Part shown: positions 12,485-24,276 of the stretch, in pieces
Layout of the letters: each line of letters starts with the position of its first letter
How positions within the stretch are numbered: the first letter of the stretch is position 1
Source: Erigeron canadensis
Taxonomy: Eukaryota; Streptophyta; Magnoliopsida; Asterales; Asteraceae
Assembly (NCBI RefSeq): GCF_010389155.1
Contig: NC_057766.1
Coordinates: 1,364,001 to 1,428,000, forward strand
DNA: 64,000 nucleotides
Reading direction: 5' to 3'
Program-made: the position numbers and the translations under genes
Notes under the pieces: model-generated
What the model was told of the DNA's origin: nothing
The model's input: the letters and a program-made list of their open reading frames with translations, nothing else
Database searches by the model: none

Positions 12485-13239
12485 ATGGTTAGACCAAGGA
12501 GAGCTAACACTAACTATAGGCGTCAAAACGAGCAAGAGGAGTCGATTGAACAAGAGATAGTTGGTGGACATGGTGGTAGAGGTGGTCGTGGAGGTAGAGG
12601 TGGACATGGTGGCTGTGGAGGCCGAGGTGGTCGGGGCGATCCTAATCCCACGATAACCGCCGAGGTTATCACACAAGCTCTAAATGATCTCATACCGGAT
12701 CTTGTGGCCCGAATTCAAGCGGCCATAGGAAATAGAAATGAACAAAGAAGAACCGGAGGATGAAGCAGTTCCCGTACAAAATGAACAAGAAAATGTAGAT
12801 GAAAACGGTGAAGGGGTAGGATAAGTCTTAGTTCGACCTGGTTATGATGTTCGACAACCGGGATGCTTGTTTAAAGACTTCAAACTTTGTGGAGCCCAGG
12901 AATTTAATGGAGAAGGTGGTGCTACGGGTTGCTTGGAATGGTTGGAGAGCATTGAATCTATCATTACTCAGAGTGGTTGTGCTTATCATCAAAGAATCAC
13001 TTATGCCTCTGGTATGTTGAAAGGTGGTGCCCTTGAATGGTGGAATGAAGAGGTTGAAGAATTGGGAATTGATGTGGCTAATAATCTACTATGGGGAGAG
13101 TTCAAAGGTATGATAATTGCAAAGTATTGCCCGCCCCATGAAATGAGAAAATTGCAAGTGGAATTTTCTAACTTGCCATGAAGGGAGGAGACTATGAGGG
13201 TTACACCCGCTAATTTGGCCAACTCTCTAGGCTCATTCC
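12485..13239 (+). pseudogene. gag: Gypsy gag, 5' part, disrupted
   Basis: Starts MVRPRRANTNYRR at 12485, followed by a glycine-arginine run (residues about 32-55). The frame closes at 12763 and the match continues in another frame from about 12740 (EEPEDEAVPVQNEQEN). The capsid region follows at 12867 (FKDFKLCGAQEFNGEGGATG, then LEWLESIESI and ALEWWNEEVEELG), typical of chromovirus Gag. A TGA at 13179-13181 replaces a Trp codon. Copia 1 interrupts at 13240 and the rest resumes at 22573. No functional Gag can be made. Confidence 0.75.
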
Positions 13240-14214
13240 TGTTAGGTCCAGATTAAGCTAAACTGGAGCTCTCCAGTGACATCTGGAGAGCATGAGGAAT
13301 TGTCCGAAATATTAGAAGTCCAGTTGCATTGTACAGGTTTAGCAACTGATGACTTCCTCCAGTTGAGATCAGCAGACTAGAATCTGAAGACCTTCCAGTT
13401 GAAGTCAAAGACAACAAATGGAAGATAGAGATTGGCAATGGCAGCGAAGCCCAGTTGACAATCTACCAGATTAATCAACTGGAGAATCCTCCAGTGTAAA
13501 TGCTCTTACAAAGCTTTACACTGATTACGAGGAGGACCTTTTTACTCTACATCCTTTTAACCGGACAATGATATTGTCTTTGGATAAAGGTGCAAAGATG
13601 TAGAGTGGTTGAATAAAGTAACATTTTGTCTTACTTTATTTAGCACACACAAATGATTATTTAAACAATACTTTTGTGTGCTGTCAACCATATTTGTACG
13701 TCGAAGTTGAGATCCCCATGCTCAATCTTCGACTATAAATAAAGGTCCTTGCACAAGAAGAGTACAACAATTTTGCAAATACATATATTCTGCAATATTG
13801 GTGAACTTGTGCAATATTCTCTCAATCGCAAAAAGGAACATTTACAACTCTAAGTGTTTCGATTGTTTAGGAGAATTTCCAAGTTTAGATCAATTGTAAT
13901 TCATGGGTTGTTAGGATATTTACATTCATGTATTATCTTGGTTCCGCAACAACCTTGTATTTTATTTAAACAAGTAATAAATAAAATACACTTGAAAATT
14001 ACATATTGTCTCACCAGTTTACATACTTGTCACTTATATTATTGCAGTGTGTTAATTTATATATTTTGTCACCTTTATACATTAACTCTAGTTAACCTGG
14101 TACACGATCAATCTAAACTGGTCACATCCAGATTAATTGATCTTGTTGCAAAGTTCTCTCACCATTGACATAGAGGTGTCTTCAGCACCCATCTAGTAAT
14201 AGTTGGGACTTACA
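13240..14214 (+). repeat. Copia 1, 5' LTR
   Basis: TGTTAGGTCCAG to GGGACTTACA, 975 bp. TATAAATA at 13734-13741 is the likely promoter. Immediately upstream, a near-perfect inverted repeat (13700-13711 with 13721-13733) could form a hairpin. The TTCCGCAACAACCTTGTA motif near 13940 also occurs in the Copia 4 LTR, and in a close variant in the antisense solo LTR at 24277. Confidence 0.92.
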
Positions 14215-14216
14215 AG

Positions 14217-14228
14217 TGGTATCAGAGC
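14217..14228 (+). other. Copia 1 primer binding site, initiator tRNA-Met
   Basis: TGGTATCAGAGC, two bases after the 5' LTR. Confidence 0.9.
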
Positions 14229-14272
14229 AAGCAGGTTGAATTGTCTCAATTCTATAACCTAGGTCTGCTTCG

Positions 14273-16676
14273 ATGGCTGCTGAAGGTGAGAATGGTTCTG
14301 GTCCTAATGAATCTAATCCTAATATTGCTACTCCTTTAAATACTAACCCTCCTCCTCCTCCTCCAACTCCTGGAGCTAACCACGTTCATGTACATTACTC
14401 CAACTCCTGTTCCCAAATTCGATGGGAATGGTGAGACATTTGGTACATGGAAGGCTAGAATGCTCTTGCATTTTGGTGGGATAGAGAGGTATATGTTGAA
14501 AATCCTTAAGGATGGACCATATATACCCATGTCCAGTGGTGTTAGCCCTCTTCTCGATCCTACTGGGAGAAGAGGCACCAGGGAAAAATCTGAGGAACAT
14601 TGGTCAGATGAGGATCGCAGATTGGTTGATCTTGATACCAAACTGAAAAACATGATTCTTTCTGCTATACCTGAGGAACTAATTCCTACCCTTGTGCTAT
14701 TTTTTTAGTGCAAATCTATGTGGGATGAATTAGTTCTCCAGTTTGAAGGAGGAAATGACACCATTGTCACTAGAAAGGTTGCTCTCAACAAGAAGTATGA
14801 ATCCTTCTTTGCTCTTCCCAATGAAAGTTTGACTGGTACTTATACCAGATTTACTGGCCTAATTAATCAACTTAGAGGCTTGGGAGTGGAGAAGGATAAG
14901 GATATTTTTCTTGAAAAATTCTGTGATGTTTTGCCATCCAAATGAGCACACATGGTTCTTGTCTTAAGACAAGGAAAGACCTTGCATAGCCATACTCTTG
15001 CCTCCCTTTATGGAGCCTTCAGATTCACTGAAGATAATGATGCTGCAAGATTACTGGCTGAGCAAGATGCTTTAAACCATGCTCAGAGTTCCAAGGCTGC
15101 CAACTTTTCTGGGCAACCTTGTGCTGCTTTAATGTCTACTGAGAATGTCCAGTCACATTCTATGAAGGAAATGTTAAACAACTTTTTGAACTCTGGCCTA
15201 ACCACTAATCTTAGTGATGGTTGTGAGGAAACTGACGATGATGATCTGGTAGCCATGATTGCTAAAACCTTTAATAGGTTTAAGCATAAATCTAATCAAT
15301 TTAATGGGTCCAATAATGCTTCCAATTCAATCTCTATGGATAAGGCTAATCTTACCTGCTATAAATGTGGTAAGAAAGGCCATTTCATGAAGGAATGCAG
15401 ATCTAGTCAGATGAACAACCAAACTGGTCCTATTGTCCCAAACTTTGTTAAAACTGATGATTATAAGGCCAAATACAAGAAACTTAAGGCCCAGATTGCT
15501 CTCATGTCTCTTGAACAAAATAATGAGAAAGAAAAGAACAAGTGCATGATGGCTCAAACTGAAGGGAAATGGGAACTCTCTGATGATTCATCTGATGATG
15601 AAGAAGAGATTAGAGATGTGTGTTTCATGGCATTGGAGAGTCAACAACCAGTGGTGAAAGATGATGTTGTGTCAGGAAGATGGGTTGACATCATTTTAAA
15701 GAAGGTAAGGGACTATGATGTCGAAATTGATTCAGAATTGAAATTGGATATTGCTGAATTATTAAATGATGACTTGTCATTTGTTGAAACCATAAGAACT
15801 GACTGTGAAAGATACTTAGAAACAGTTTTGGTTGAATTTAACAACATGAAAAGTCAAATAAATGATTTGCAAAGTGTCCAGTTGGCTCTTAAAGAGTCAG
15901 ATTTGAAAAACGAGGCATTGGAAAGAGATAACCAAAAACTGAAATTTGATCTTGAAAAGGAACATATGGTTATCAATTCTTGGGTACAAGCATCTGGTAA
16001 AAATTATGACGCTTTTTCTAAAACCATTGATGCTCAAAAAACTGCCTGGAAATCTGGTGATCTTCAGATGGCAGCTGTTTTACCCACAATTCACCAATTG
16101 CCAGAATCTGTTAGTGTTGAAACACCTTATGATTCCTCTGGCACTGTCAAATCTGAATCCACTAAGACCAACCCTGTTGAGGTTAAAATTGGAACTAAGA
16201 AGGCTAAAGCTTTAGTTAAAAAGGAATCTGGTGACAATCCTTTACCTCATAGCTCAAATGAGTCCTCAACTCTAAAGACTAAAACCCCCGCTGAGCCCAA
16301 GTCCATAGGCCAGCAGCCTGATGAAAAGAACATTTTGTTAAAAATGGAGAATCAACTCCAAAATTTGTCAAGGCAGGTACAAAGTTGTACTGCCAGAATT
16401 AAAAATTTGGAAGGAGGTGCATCCTCCTCTGTTGAAAAACAAAATGTCAAAACCCCTCCTCAAAAACAAAAGATAAAACAATCAGCTCAGAAAGGAGCAA
16501 ATATCGAAAAGAAAAAGGAGGTCAATGTTCCACTAAAACCAATTGTTTTTACTCTAGAAACTAGAGAGAACCCTCCAGTTTCTTCATCCAGTTCAACACC
16601 CAGTCAAGCATCTGGGACTTCTCAGAAGAAGTCCAGTGGACCCATCAAGAAAAGATGGGTTCACAAAAATAACTGA
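14273..16676 (+). pseudogene. gag: Copia 1 gag, with frameshift and stops
   Basis: ATG at 14273 opens a proline-rich N-terminus; a frameshift near 14385 moves the match to the frame used from 14388. The UBN2-type Gag domain (FGTWKARMLLHFGGIERY through LTGTYTRFTGLINQLRGLG) is interrupted by TAG at 14706-14708 and TGA at 14943-14945, the latter replacing a Trp conserved in element 4. From 14952 the frame is open to 16676: a CCHC knuckle CYKCGKKGHFMKEC at 15357-15398, an acidic stretch, a coiled-coil-prone region, then a basic C-terminus ending RWVHKNN. Copia 4 gag (49086-51820) is its close relative. The pol frame begins 20 bases later in another frame. Confidence 0.85.
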
Positions 16677-16694
16677 TCACTTACTTGGGTGTGC

Positions 16695-16696
16695 AG
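16695..16696 (+). promoter_or_regulatory. possible splice acceptor at start of Copia 1 pol
   Basis: The gag stop (16674-16676) is followed 20 bases on by GTGCAG|GGC, after which the pol reading frame is read directly. The same TGCAG|GG in the same codon phase occurs in Copia 2 and 3. No ATG is present in the pol frame here. Use as a splice site is inferred. Confidence 0.4.
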
Positions 16697-18529
16697 GGCG
16701 ATCGAAAGAAGAATATCTGGTATCTGGATAGCGCAGCTGGCCGGACTATGACCGGATGTAAGCCCCTGTTGGAAGAGTTCACTGTCTGCGATGGACCAGC
16801 GGTGACATTTGGTAATGATGGAAGTGGGAAAACTGAAGGATATGGTGTTGTTGATGATGGGCAGATTCAGTTCACTAAGGTTGCATTTGTCAATGGTTTG
16901 AAATATAACCTGATAAGTGTCAGTCAACTTTGTGATGATGGATATAGGGTACTGTTCGACATTGCTCAAGGCACTGTTTTTAACAAGGATTGGAAGGTAG
17001 TCATGATTGCACCAAGAAAAGGGAATGTGTACATCATGAACATGGAGCCTGCTCCAAAAGAGCATTGTTTCTATGTCAAGGCTGATGAGGACACCAACTG
17101 GCTGTGGCATAAACGGTTATCCCATCTTAACTTCAAAAATATTAACAAGTTGTCAAGAAAGCAACTGGTTGATGGGATACCTTTGTTTTCCTTTAAAAGG
17201 GAGAAGCCATGTCCATGGTGTGAAATGGGCAAAAAGAAAAGAGCCAGTTTCAAGACCAGGTAGAATTTCAGTATCACTGAACCTCTTCACATGTTTCATA
17301 TGGATCTTTTTGGTCCAGTGAATGTTCAAACTAAAGCTGGTAAGAGATACACTTTAGTTGTGGTCAATGAATACATCAAATTTTGTTGGGTGATATTTAT
17401 CAGATCAAAGAGTGATGCACCTGGAGAAATTATCTCTCTCATCAAGCGAATTGAGCTCAAGTATACCAAGAAAGTGTGTCAGTTGCGTAGTGATAACGGT
17501 ACAGAATTCATGAATAAAGAATTGGAAATATTTTGCACTGACACTGGCATTTCTCAAAACTTTTCGTCAGCTCGTTCTCCAGAACAAAATGGTGTGGTTG
17601 AAAGGAAGAATCACACATTGATTGAAGCTGCCAGAAGTATGTTATCTGAATCTGGTTTTCCCACCTGTTTTTGGGCTGAAGCTGTGGCAACTGCATGTCA
17701 CACCCAAAACCGGTCAGTTTATGTCAAAAGACACAGGAAGACTGCCTATGAAGTCCTCAGGAATCGTAAACCAACTATTGGATATTTCCATGTATTTGGT
17801 TGTCCAGTTTACATTTTAAACGATTCCAGTCAGTTGGGAAAATTTGATGCAAAAGCTGACGAAGGTGTCTTTGTGGGGTATTCAGATATTAGAAAAGCAT
17901 ATAGAGTTTATAATTATAGACTCCAAAAGGTATATGAGACAATTCATGTCACATTTGATGAATCAAATGAAGCAATCAACAAAAGATCAACCCTTGATTT
18001 ATCTTCAGTTGTCCCAGTTGATTTTGGTGTATCTGATAAGGTTCATCAATCAGATAGTACACTAGAAAATTTTTCCAGACATCAAGTCTTAGAACCAGTT
18101 AAGGAAAAGAAGAACTTCAGTGACACCTCATTTTATCCTTCTATCAGTTTTAACCTACCTGAAAAACTGGTAATCCGTGAAAGACAAAAAATAAATTCCA
18201 TTTCTGATGTACGCGCCACAACAACATCAGAACCAGTTCAAGCTTCTCCAGTTCTTCAAGATATACCTTTGTTTGAAGATAATCATGTTAACTTTTCAGT
18301 TGACACTGATGATGAAGTTGAAGTAGTTTGGACTGATCCTCCTCCAGTTGCTGCATCTGTTGGAGATCATCAGGTGTCTTGCACTGATGTTGTAATTTAC
18401 CAACCTAGTCAATACACTAAATGGACTGCTGCTCATCCCATTGAGCAGATTATTGGCAATCCAGATAGTGGGGTTCAGACTAGAAGAGCCACAAGTGATC
18501 AATGCTTGAACGTCAGAAAGGCAACTGGG
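16697..18529 (+). pseudogene. pol: Copia 1 truncated pol: protease and integrase only
   Basis: Protease: WYLDSAAGRTMTG near 16720, where the family has DSGCS, so the catalytic DSG has become DSA. Then the GAG-pre-integrase zinc segment (LWHKRLSHLNF to CPWCEMGKKKRA, about 17100-17240) and the integrase core with Asp in HMDLFGP (17291 on), Asp in RSDNGTEF and Glu in TLIEAAR. One in-frame TAG at 17261-17263 replaces the Gln seen in element 2. The frame runs through the integrase tail to QTRRATSDQCLNV, the point after which element 2 enters its RT. Here it instead joins ORF3-type sequence by about 18530, so all of RT and RNase H is missing. Confidence 0.85.
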
Positions 18530-21322
18530 CGGGCCTCAAAATAATGAGGGACCCACCGGTTCGTCTACTGGAGCGGTAACTGTGGCAGAAGCGGGAGTCC
18601 AGGCGATTCCTAAAGCAAGAAGATCTTCTAAAAGCAGAAGGAGATCAAGATCTGGACTTGCTGCACCTGACCAGTCACAATCTGTGACAGTGGTCTCTGA
18701 AGCCGCTGCCGGTGATATTGCAACTGAGGATAGAGCAGTTGTAGTTGAGGCACCAGTCACCTCTGTCTAGGGAGAAGATGCTTCGGCAACGGATCCTAGA
18801 ACTGATGATACCATTGAGGCAACTCAAACTGGTCATCAGGAGTCTGAACAACTTGTTCAGCCACCCCCAACATTTATGGATCTTGGCATAAATGAGGGTG
18901 AGTTTCAGCTTGAGTCTTCGGACTCATCTGAGATGGAATCTGACCAGGAGATGGCTGATGCAACTGTACTTGATCAGCTCCCTTCTCTCCTTGGTCAACC
19001 CCAAGAACCACATGTTTCAGTTTCCCCAATAAATGTACAAAGCTTAGATATACCTCCAATATTCGCCTCTCACCAACTACCTTCCTCTATGGGTGTGCCT
19101 AGAAATTGACACATCCTAACCCCACCATCGCCGTCGTTCGCACCTGAGCACTCTCAGCATGAACGACACATTGAATCTCTTCCCTTCATTTCTACAACCC
19201 GTCCTCTTCTATCAACTGATGCTACTGCAACTGGAGAACCAAATATTGTCATACCTCGTCCAGTTGCACCTGTAGCTTTTTCGGCTGGTCCAGTGACACC
19301 TTCTCCTCAGTCATTGGAAATCCAATTTGTGTCTTTTCAAGCCGATCTCTCGAACCTTCTCGCGAGGGTGGAAGAGATTCAAAAGACACTCGATAAGAAC
19401 ACCAAGTCCCTCTCCAGGTACCACAAGGATCATTTGCAAAATATTAAAGTGGTTGACCTGGGGATCAACAAGTTCTCTGCCAATGAGGACTTGGTGTTTG
19501 GCAAGCTGAACGAGTTAGTGGAATCCTCCAATCAACTGGCAACATCTTTAAGGGAGGCATTCGCACTGACTCAATCTGGAGTCACATCTTCAATATCTAA
19601 CCTGCTGAATAGTACTGTCAGATCATCAGAGGTTGATATTAAGAATTTGGAAAGGCAGGTGCAAGATTTGTGTAACAAACCTGGCCTAGATGTGACAGAG
19701 CTTGGCAGTCAGTTGGCCTCTTCAGTGGGTCTAAAGATCGAAGAAACTTTGGCTGCCAGTGAGAACAATTTGATTGAAAAGGTGATGTCTGAGATCACCA
19801 AGATTGCAGCGCCCAGGTCGATCTCACTCCTATTACATCTGAGATCGATCAGTTGAGGTGCAGTCTGGATACACTGGCTAGCAAAGTGTCTGAACACTCA
19901 ACTGCTATATCTGATCTGACCACTGAAGTTGGCAAAGGAAGGGAGGTTGAAAGTGTTAAGGAAGTCCCTGCAACTGGGCTCTCTTCAGATGATCTCTCAA
20001 TACTTAAACAGATTTTAAAGAGTCAAGAGCAGACAAGTGGAAATGTTATGACTCAGTCTCAAGAGATAAATCATCTATGGAGGACAGTTCGCATAATTTG
20101 TGGAGTCTTCAAAGAGTGCAAAACAATGCAATCATGGCAGCCTCTAGATCGCTTGCCCTCTAGTCATGCCGATTTTGAAGCCATCAGGCAAGGACTAGAT
20201 GCTGCCAAGGGGGAAAGGTCGGTACATGCCCCTCGCACTCTTGTGGAGACTGCAGGTAAAGGGAAGGAGATTGTGGCGGCTACCAGTACTGAGGCTGGTG
20301 AGCAGGAGATTGAGATGTTTGATGATGTGGTGGTTGGGAGTGTTGATAAGGGAAAGGCCATTGCTGATGAATCTATGGAACCGGCCACCGATGCACCAAT
20401 GTTGGAAACTGGCAATGTTGATTTGTTGCCTCCAATTACTGAAAGCGAGAGTCAGAAATTAGCAAGAGTGGGATACCTGGTCAAGGAAAGGAAGAAACAG
20501 ATGAAGGTGAACCAATTTGAATCAAGAAGAAGTCTTCCAACCCCTCTTGTTGATATCACTGATGCTGAACTCCTTGGCTTGACACTTGTTGAATACAAGA
20601 AGATCAAAGAAGATCCAAGAATAGTCAATGCACTGAAGGAGACGCTTGAAGTTGAACTGGACAAACACTACCAGGATGATGAGGCTGAGCTGGATGCAAA
20701 GTGTTTGAATGTGTCGGTGGAGAAGGCCAGAGAGATTAGGTCTGAAGGGATTCTCAAGAGAACTGAGCAGGTAAAGAAGGCGGTCACCAAAGTGATGAAT
20801 CCACCCAAGTCCAAAGGAAGAAAACAAAAGGCCTTGCCAAGAGATGCAAATCTGAGGACTTGGGTAGAACCATCTGAACCCACAACTGATGATATTCGAG
20901 CTGCTACACAAAAGCTGAGCACGATCAAAATCAAACTAACAAATGAATCTGAAGCTCGCACATATTTGTCAGATGTACAGCGTCGAAGGCACAATAGAGG
21001 CAGGATTACTAATGTTAAGGTTTCGATCAAGCCTGGTGCCAAGCATTTTGTTGTTGAGGTACAATACTTTGGTGGGCCTAAGAGAACAACTGAGAACCCG
21101 GATGTCCATCAATATGGTTATTCCGAACATGTAGAGATGTTGAGGTTGCTGGAGAGGAGACAGAGGAAGAATAAGGTTGAAAAAGGCTGGGAGTATGTAT
21201 TGCAAAATCTTATCAAGTTCAAGGAAAACATTGAAGAAAGATTAGGCCTTGATCCTGAAGATACTCAGCCAATTTCATCAGTCACAAAGAGAAGGAAAAC
21301 TGGCGAAGGGCCATCTGTTTAA
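18530..21322 (+). pseudogene. Copia 1 ORF3, N-terminally truncated, disrupted
   Basis: After the deletion junction a frame (GRASNNEGPTGSST) continues as an S/R-rich then acidic protein with stops at 18768-18770 and 19107-19109. It has the MDLGINEGEFQLESSD motif that matches EFQLDSS of Copia 2 ORF3. A coiled-coil region (19293-19856) is followed by a frameshift near 19850 into an open 489-residue stretch ending at 21322. That stretch holds the C-terminal domain: ITNVKVSIKPG (about 21008), GYSEHVEMLRLLE, and a helical tail ending TGEGPSV. The order matches element 2 ORF3 from its middle to near its C-terminus. The REFW-type N-terminal domain is lost. Biochemical function unknown. Confidence 0.7.
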
Positions 21323-21582
21323 GTTTTCCTTCTAACTATCTGCTTGTAATTTTGTATACTTTCTTGTAACTTATTTGTAAATGTTGTGTATATACAAGTT
21401 GCCAGATTGTAACTCACAAGTAAGATATCTGATAAGATCTACAAACAATTAAAACAAAATCCAAGACATTTGATGATCTATAAAAATGTCTTGGAAACTT
21501 AATAGGTTTTATCAAACTCAAGTATTTCAAACTTAAACTTGTATAGAAACAAGTTTGAAAACACTTGACAATATTTCAGGAC

Positions 21583-21596
21583 AATTAGGGGGAATT
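21583..21596 (+). other. Copia 1 polypurine tract
   Basis: AATTAGGGGGAATT abuts the 3' LTR start at 21597; 260 bases of 3' untranslated sequence precede it. Confidence 0.85.
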
Positions 21597-22572
21597 TGTT
21601 AGGTCCAGTTTAAGCTAAACTGGAGCTCTCCAGTGACATCTGGAGAGCATGAGGAATTGTCCGAAATATTAGAAGTCTAGTTGTATTGTACAGGTTTAGC
21701 AACTGATGACTTCCTCCAGTTGAGATCAGCAGACTAGAATCTGAAGACCTTCCAGTTGAAGTCAAAGACAACAAATGGAAGATAGAGATTGGCAATGGCA
21801 GCGAAGCCCAGTTGACAATCTACCAGATTAATCAACTGGAGAATCCTCCAGTGTAAATGCTCTTACAAAGCTTTACACTGATTACGAGGAGGACCTTTTT
21901 ACTCTACATCCTTTTAACCGGACAATGATATTGTCTTTGGATAAAGGTGCAAAGATGTAGAGTGGTTGAATAAAGTAACCTTTTGTCTTACTTTATTTAG
22001 CACACACAAAGGATTATTTAAACAATACTTTTGTGTGCTGTCAACCATATTTGTACGTCGAAGTTGAGATCCCCATGCTCAATCTTCGACTATAAATAAA
22101 GGTCCTTGCACAAGAAGAGTACAACAATTTTGCAAATACATATATTCTGCAATATTGGTGAACTTGTGCAATATTCTCTCAATCGCAAAAAGGAAAATTT
22201 TACAACTCTAAGTGTTTCGATTGTTTAGGAGAATTTCCAAGTTTAGATCAATTGTAATTCATGGGTTGTTAGGATATTTACATTCATGTATTATCTTGGT
22301 TCCGCAACAACCTTGTATTTTATTTAAACAAGTAATAAATAAAATACACTTGAAAATTACATATTGTCTCACCAGTTTACATACTTGTCACTTATATTAT
22401 TGCAGTGTGTTAATTTACATATTTTGTCACCTTTATACATTAACTCCAGTTAACCTGGTACACGATCAATCTAAACTGGTCACATCCAGATTAATTGATC
22501 GTGTTGCAAAGTTCTCTCACCATTGACATAGAGGTGTCTTCAGCACCCATCTAGTAATAGTTGGGACTTACA
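21597..22572 (+). repeat. Copia 1, 3' LTR
   Basis: 976 bp, TGTTAGGTCC to GACTTACA, about 99% identical by eye to 13240-14214. TATA at 22091-22098. Followed by target duplication ATTCC. Confidence 0.92.
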
Positions 22573-24276
22573 ATTCCCCACTATGTGAGACCCTAAGAGG
22601 TTAAGGTTGAGAAGTTTGTTGCGGGATTGCCACACGAAGCGAGAGTGCTTGTCTCTCACCCCACCATGCCTTCAACATACAAAGAAGCAACCAACTGTAC
22701 CGCTAGCATTACTTTGGAACTCATTAGGGGTGGTAAGTTGAATAAGAACGATAACAAAAATGATAACAAAAGGAAAGATGTTGCCGAGTCTAGCGGCACC
22801 AAGAAAGATGATAGGCGTGATAATAAGCTCCATGGTCGTGGTGGAAAGGTTTTTGCGGCAGTTGTACCAACGACGGGTCTTCCAAGAGGTGGTTATGCCG
22901 GGGCTAATCCTTTATGCCCTAGGTGTAATCGTTACCATCACCACCATGAGATGTGATGTTTGCTTCAATTGTAATCAACCGGGTCACACCTCAAGATTTT
23001 GTCCAACAAACCCTCGAAATGCTTCTTTGAATGTTGCTCCTCTCAACGTTATGCGCCCCCCGATGGCCCCGGGTGCTTGTTATGAATGTGGTAGCCAAGA
23101 CCACTACCGTAACTGGTGCCCTAATCTTATTGGCCAACAAGTCCAAGTGACCGTGCATCCCAACCAGTTGCAAATCGCCGGTCCAAATCAAAACCGAGGA
23201 AACCAAGGAATACAACAACAACCTCCTCAAGCTCCTCGCATACATTTGGCCCCCCGAGGAAGAGCTTTTGTCGTGAATGTGGCCGAGGCTCATGTTGATC
23301 CGAATGTTGTGGCAGGTACTTTTCTTCTCAATGACCAATATGCCACCGTGTTATTTGATTCAGGGGCCGACTTTAGCCTCGTATCCCATGATTTTATTCC
23401 GTTGATTAATGCTAGTATTATCCCGTTGACGTATTATTTGGAACTTGAAATGGTAAATGGCGGTTTGTCTAGAATTAGTCAAATTGCACATGATTGTGTC
23501 CTAGATCTGAATGACCACTGTTTCTATATAGATTTGGTCCCCTTTGATATTGGTACTTTTGATGTGATCGTTGGTAATAAGATAGTTAGGATACCGCTAG
23601 AAAATGGTGAGGAATTAGTTGTCCAAGATGAAAAGTCCAAGTCTTGGGAAAATAAAGTGTATAACGTTAACGTCATCAAGGTTGAATTGAAAACCGTGCC
23701 CGTAGTTAATGAATTTGCGGATGTATTCCCCGATGACCTACCGGGTTTCCCTCCACCTCATGAACTCGATTTCCGTATTGATCTTATTCAAAACGCTTCT
23801 CCCGTGGCCAAGGCACCGTATCGTTTAGCCATGACCGAATTACAAGAGTTGGCTACCCAACTCAAAGAACTTCAAGACAAGGGTTTCATTCGCCCTAGTC
23901 AATCTCATTGGGGCGCTCCGGTTTTGTTTGTTAAGAAGAAAGATGGATCGTTTAGAATGTGTATTGATTATAGAGAATTGAATAAACTAACGGTAAAGAA
24001 TCGTTATCCACTTCCAAGGATTGACGATTTATTCGACCAACTCCAAGGTGCACGTTTCTTTTCTAAAACTGATTTGAGGTCGGGTTATCATCAATTGAGG
24101 GTTCATGAAGATGACATTCCAAAAACCGCTTTTCGAACTCGATATGGACATTTTGAATTTACGGTGATGCCTTTTGGGTTAACTAATGCACCGGCTGTGT
24201 TCATAGATTTGATGAACCGGGTGTGTCAACCCTACTTGGATCAATTTGTCATTGTTTTCATCGATGACATTCTCAT
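22573..24276 (+). pseudogene. pol: Gypsy gag 3' part, protease and RT start
   Basis: Continues the Gag cut at 13239: KFVAGLPHEARVLVSHPTM, a basic region, then a frame change near 22950 to two zinc knuckles, [14 protein letters not shown] and [14 protein letters not shown] (22960-23120). Protease follows with [12 protein letters not shown] near 23352. A short deletion removes the MDWM segment present in the second copy (44890 on). RT runs from [13 protein letters not shown] (about 23708) through [20 protein letters not shown] to FIDDILI, where the solo LTR interrupts at 24277. The pol part is one long open frame from about 22958, but gag is broken. Confidence 0.8.

Larger units (their letters stand above)
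13240..22572 (+). mobile_element. Copia element 1: complete LTRs, RT-RNase H deleted
   Basis: Ty1/Copia element, SIRE/Maximus-like, 9333 bp, inside the Gypsy gag. LTRs of 975 and 976 bp differ by about nine substitutions and one indel. A perfect 5-bp target duplication ATTCC flanks it (13235-13239 and 22573-22577). Order: LTR, primer site, gag, protease-integrase, ORF3 remainder, polypurine tract, LTR. RT, RNase H and the N-terminal part of ORF3 are absent, roughly 4 kb compared with element 2. The TSD and near-identical LTRs show it moved recently, presumably using enzymes supplied by another element. Confidence 0.9.
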
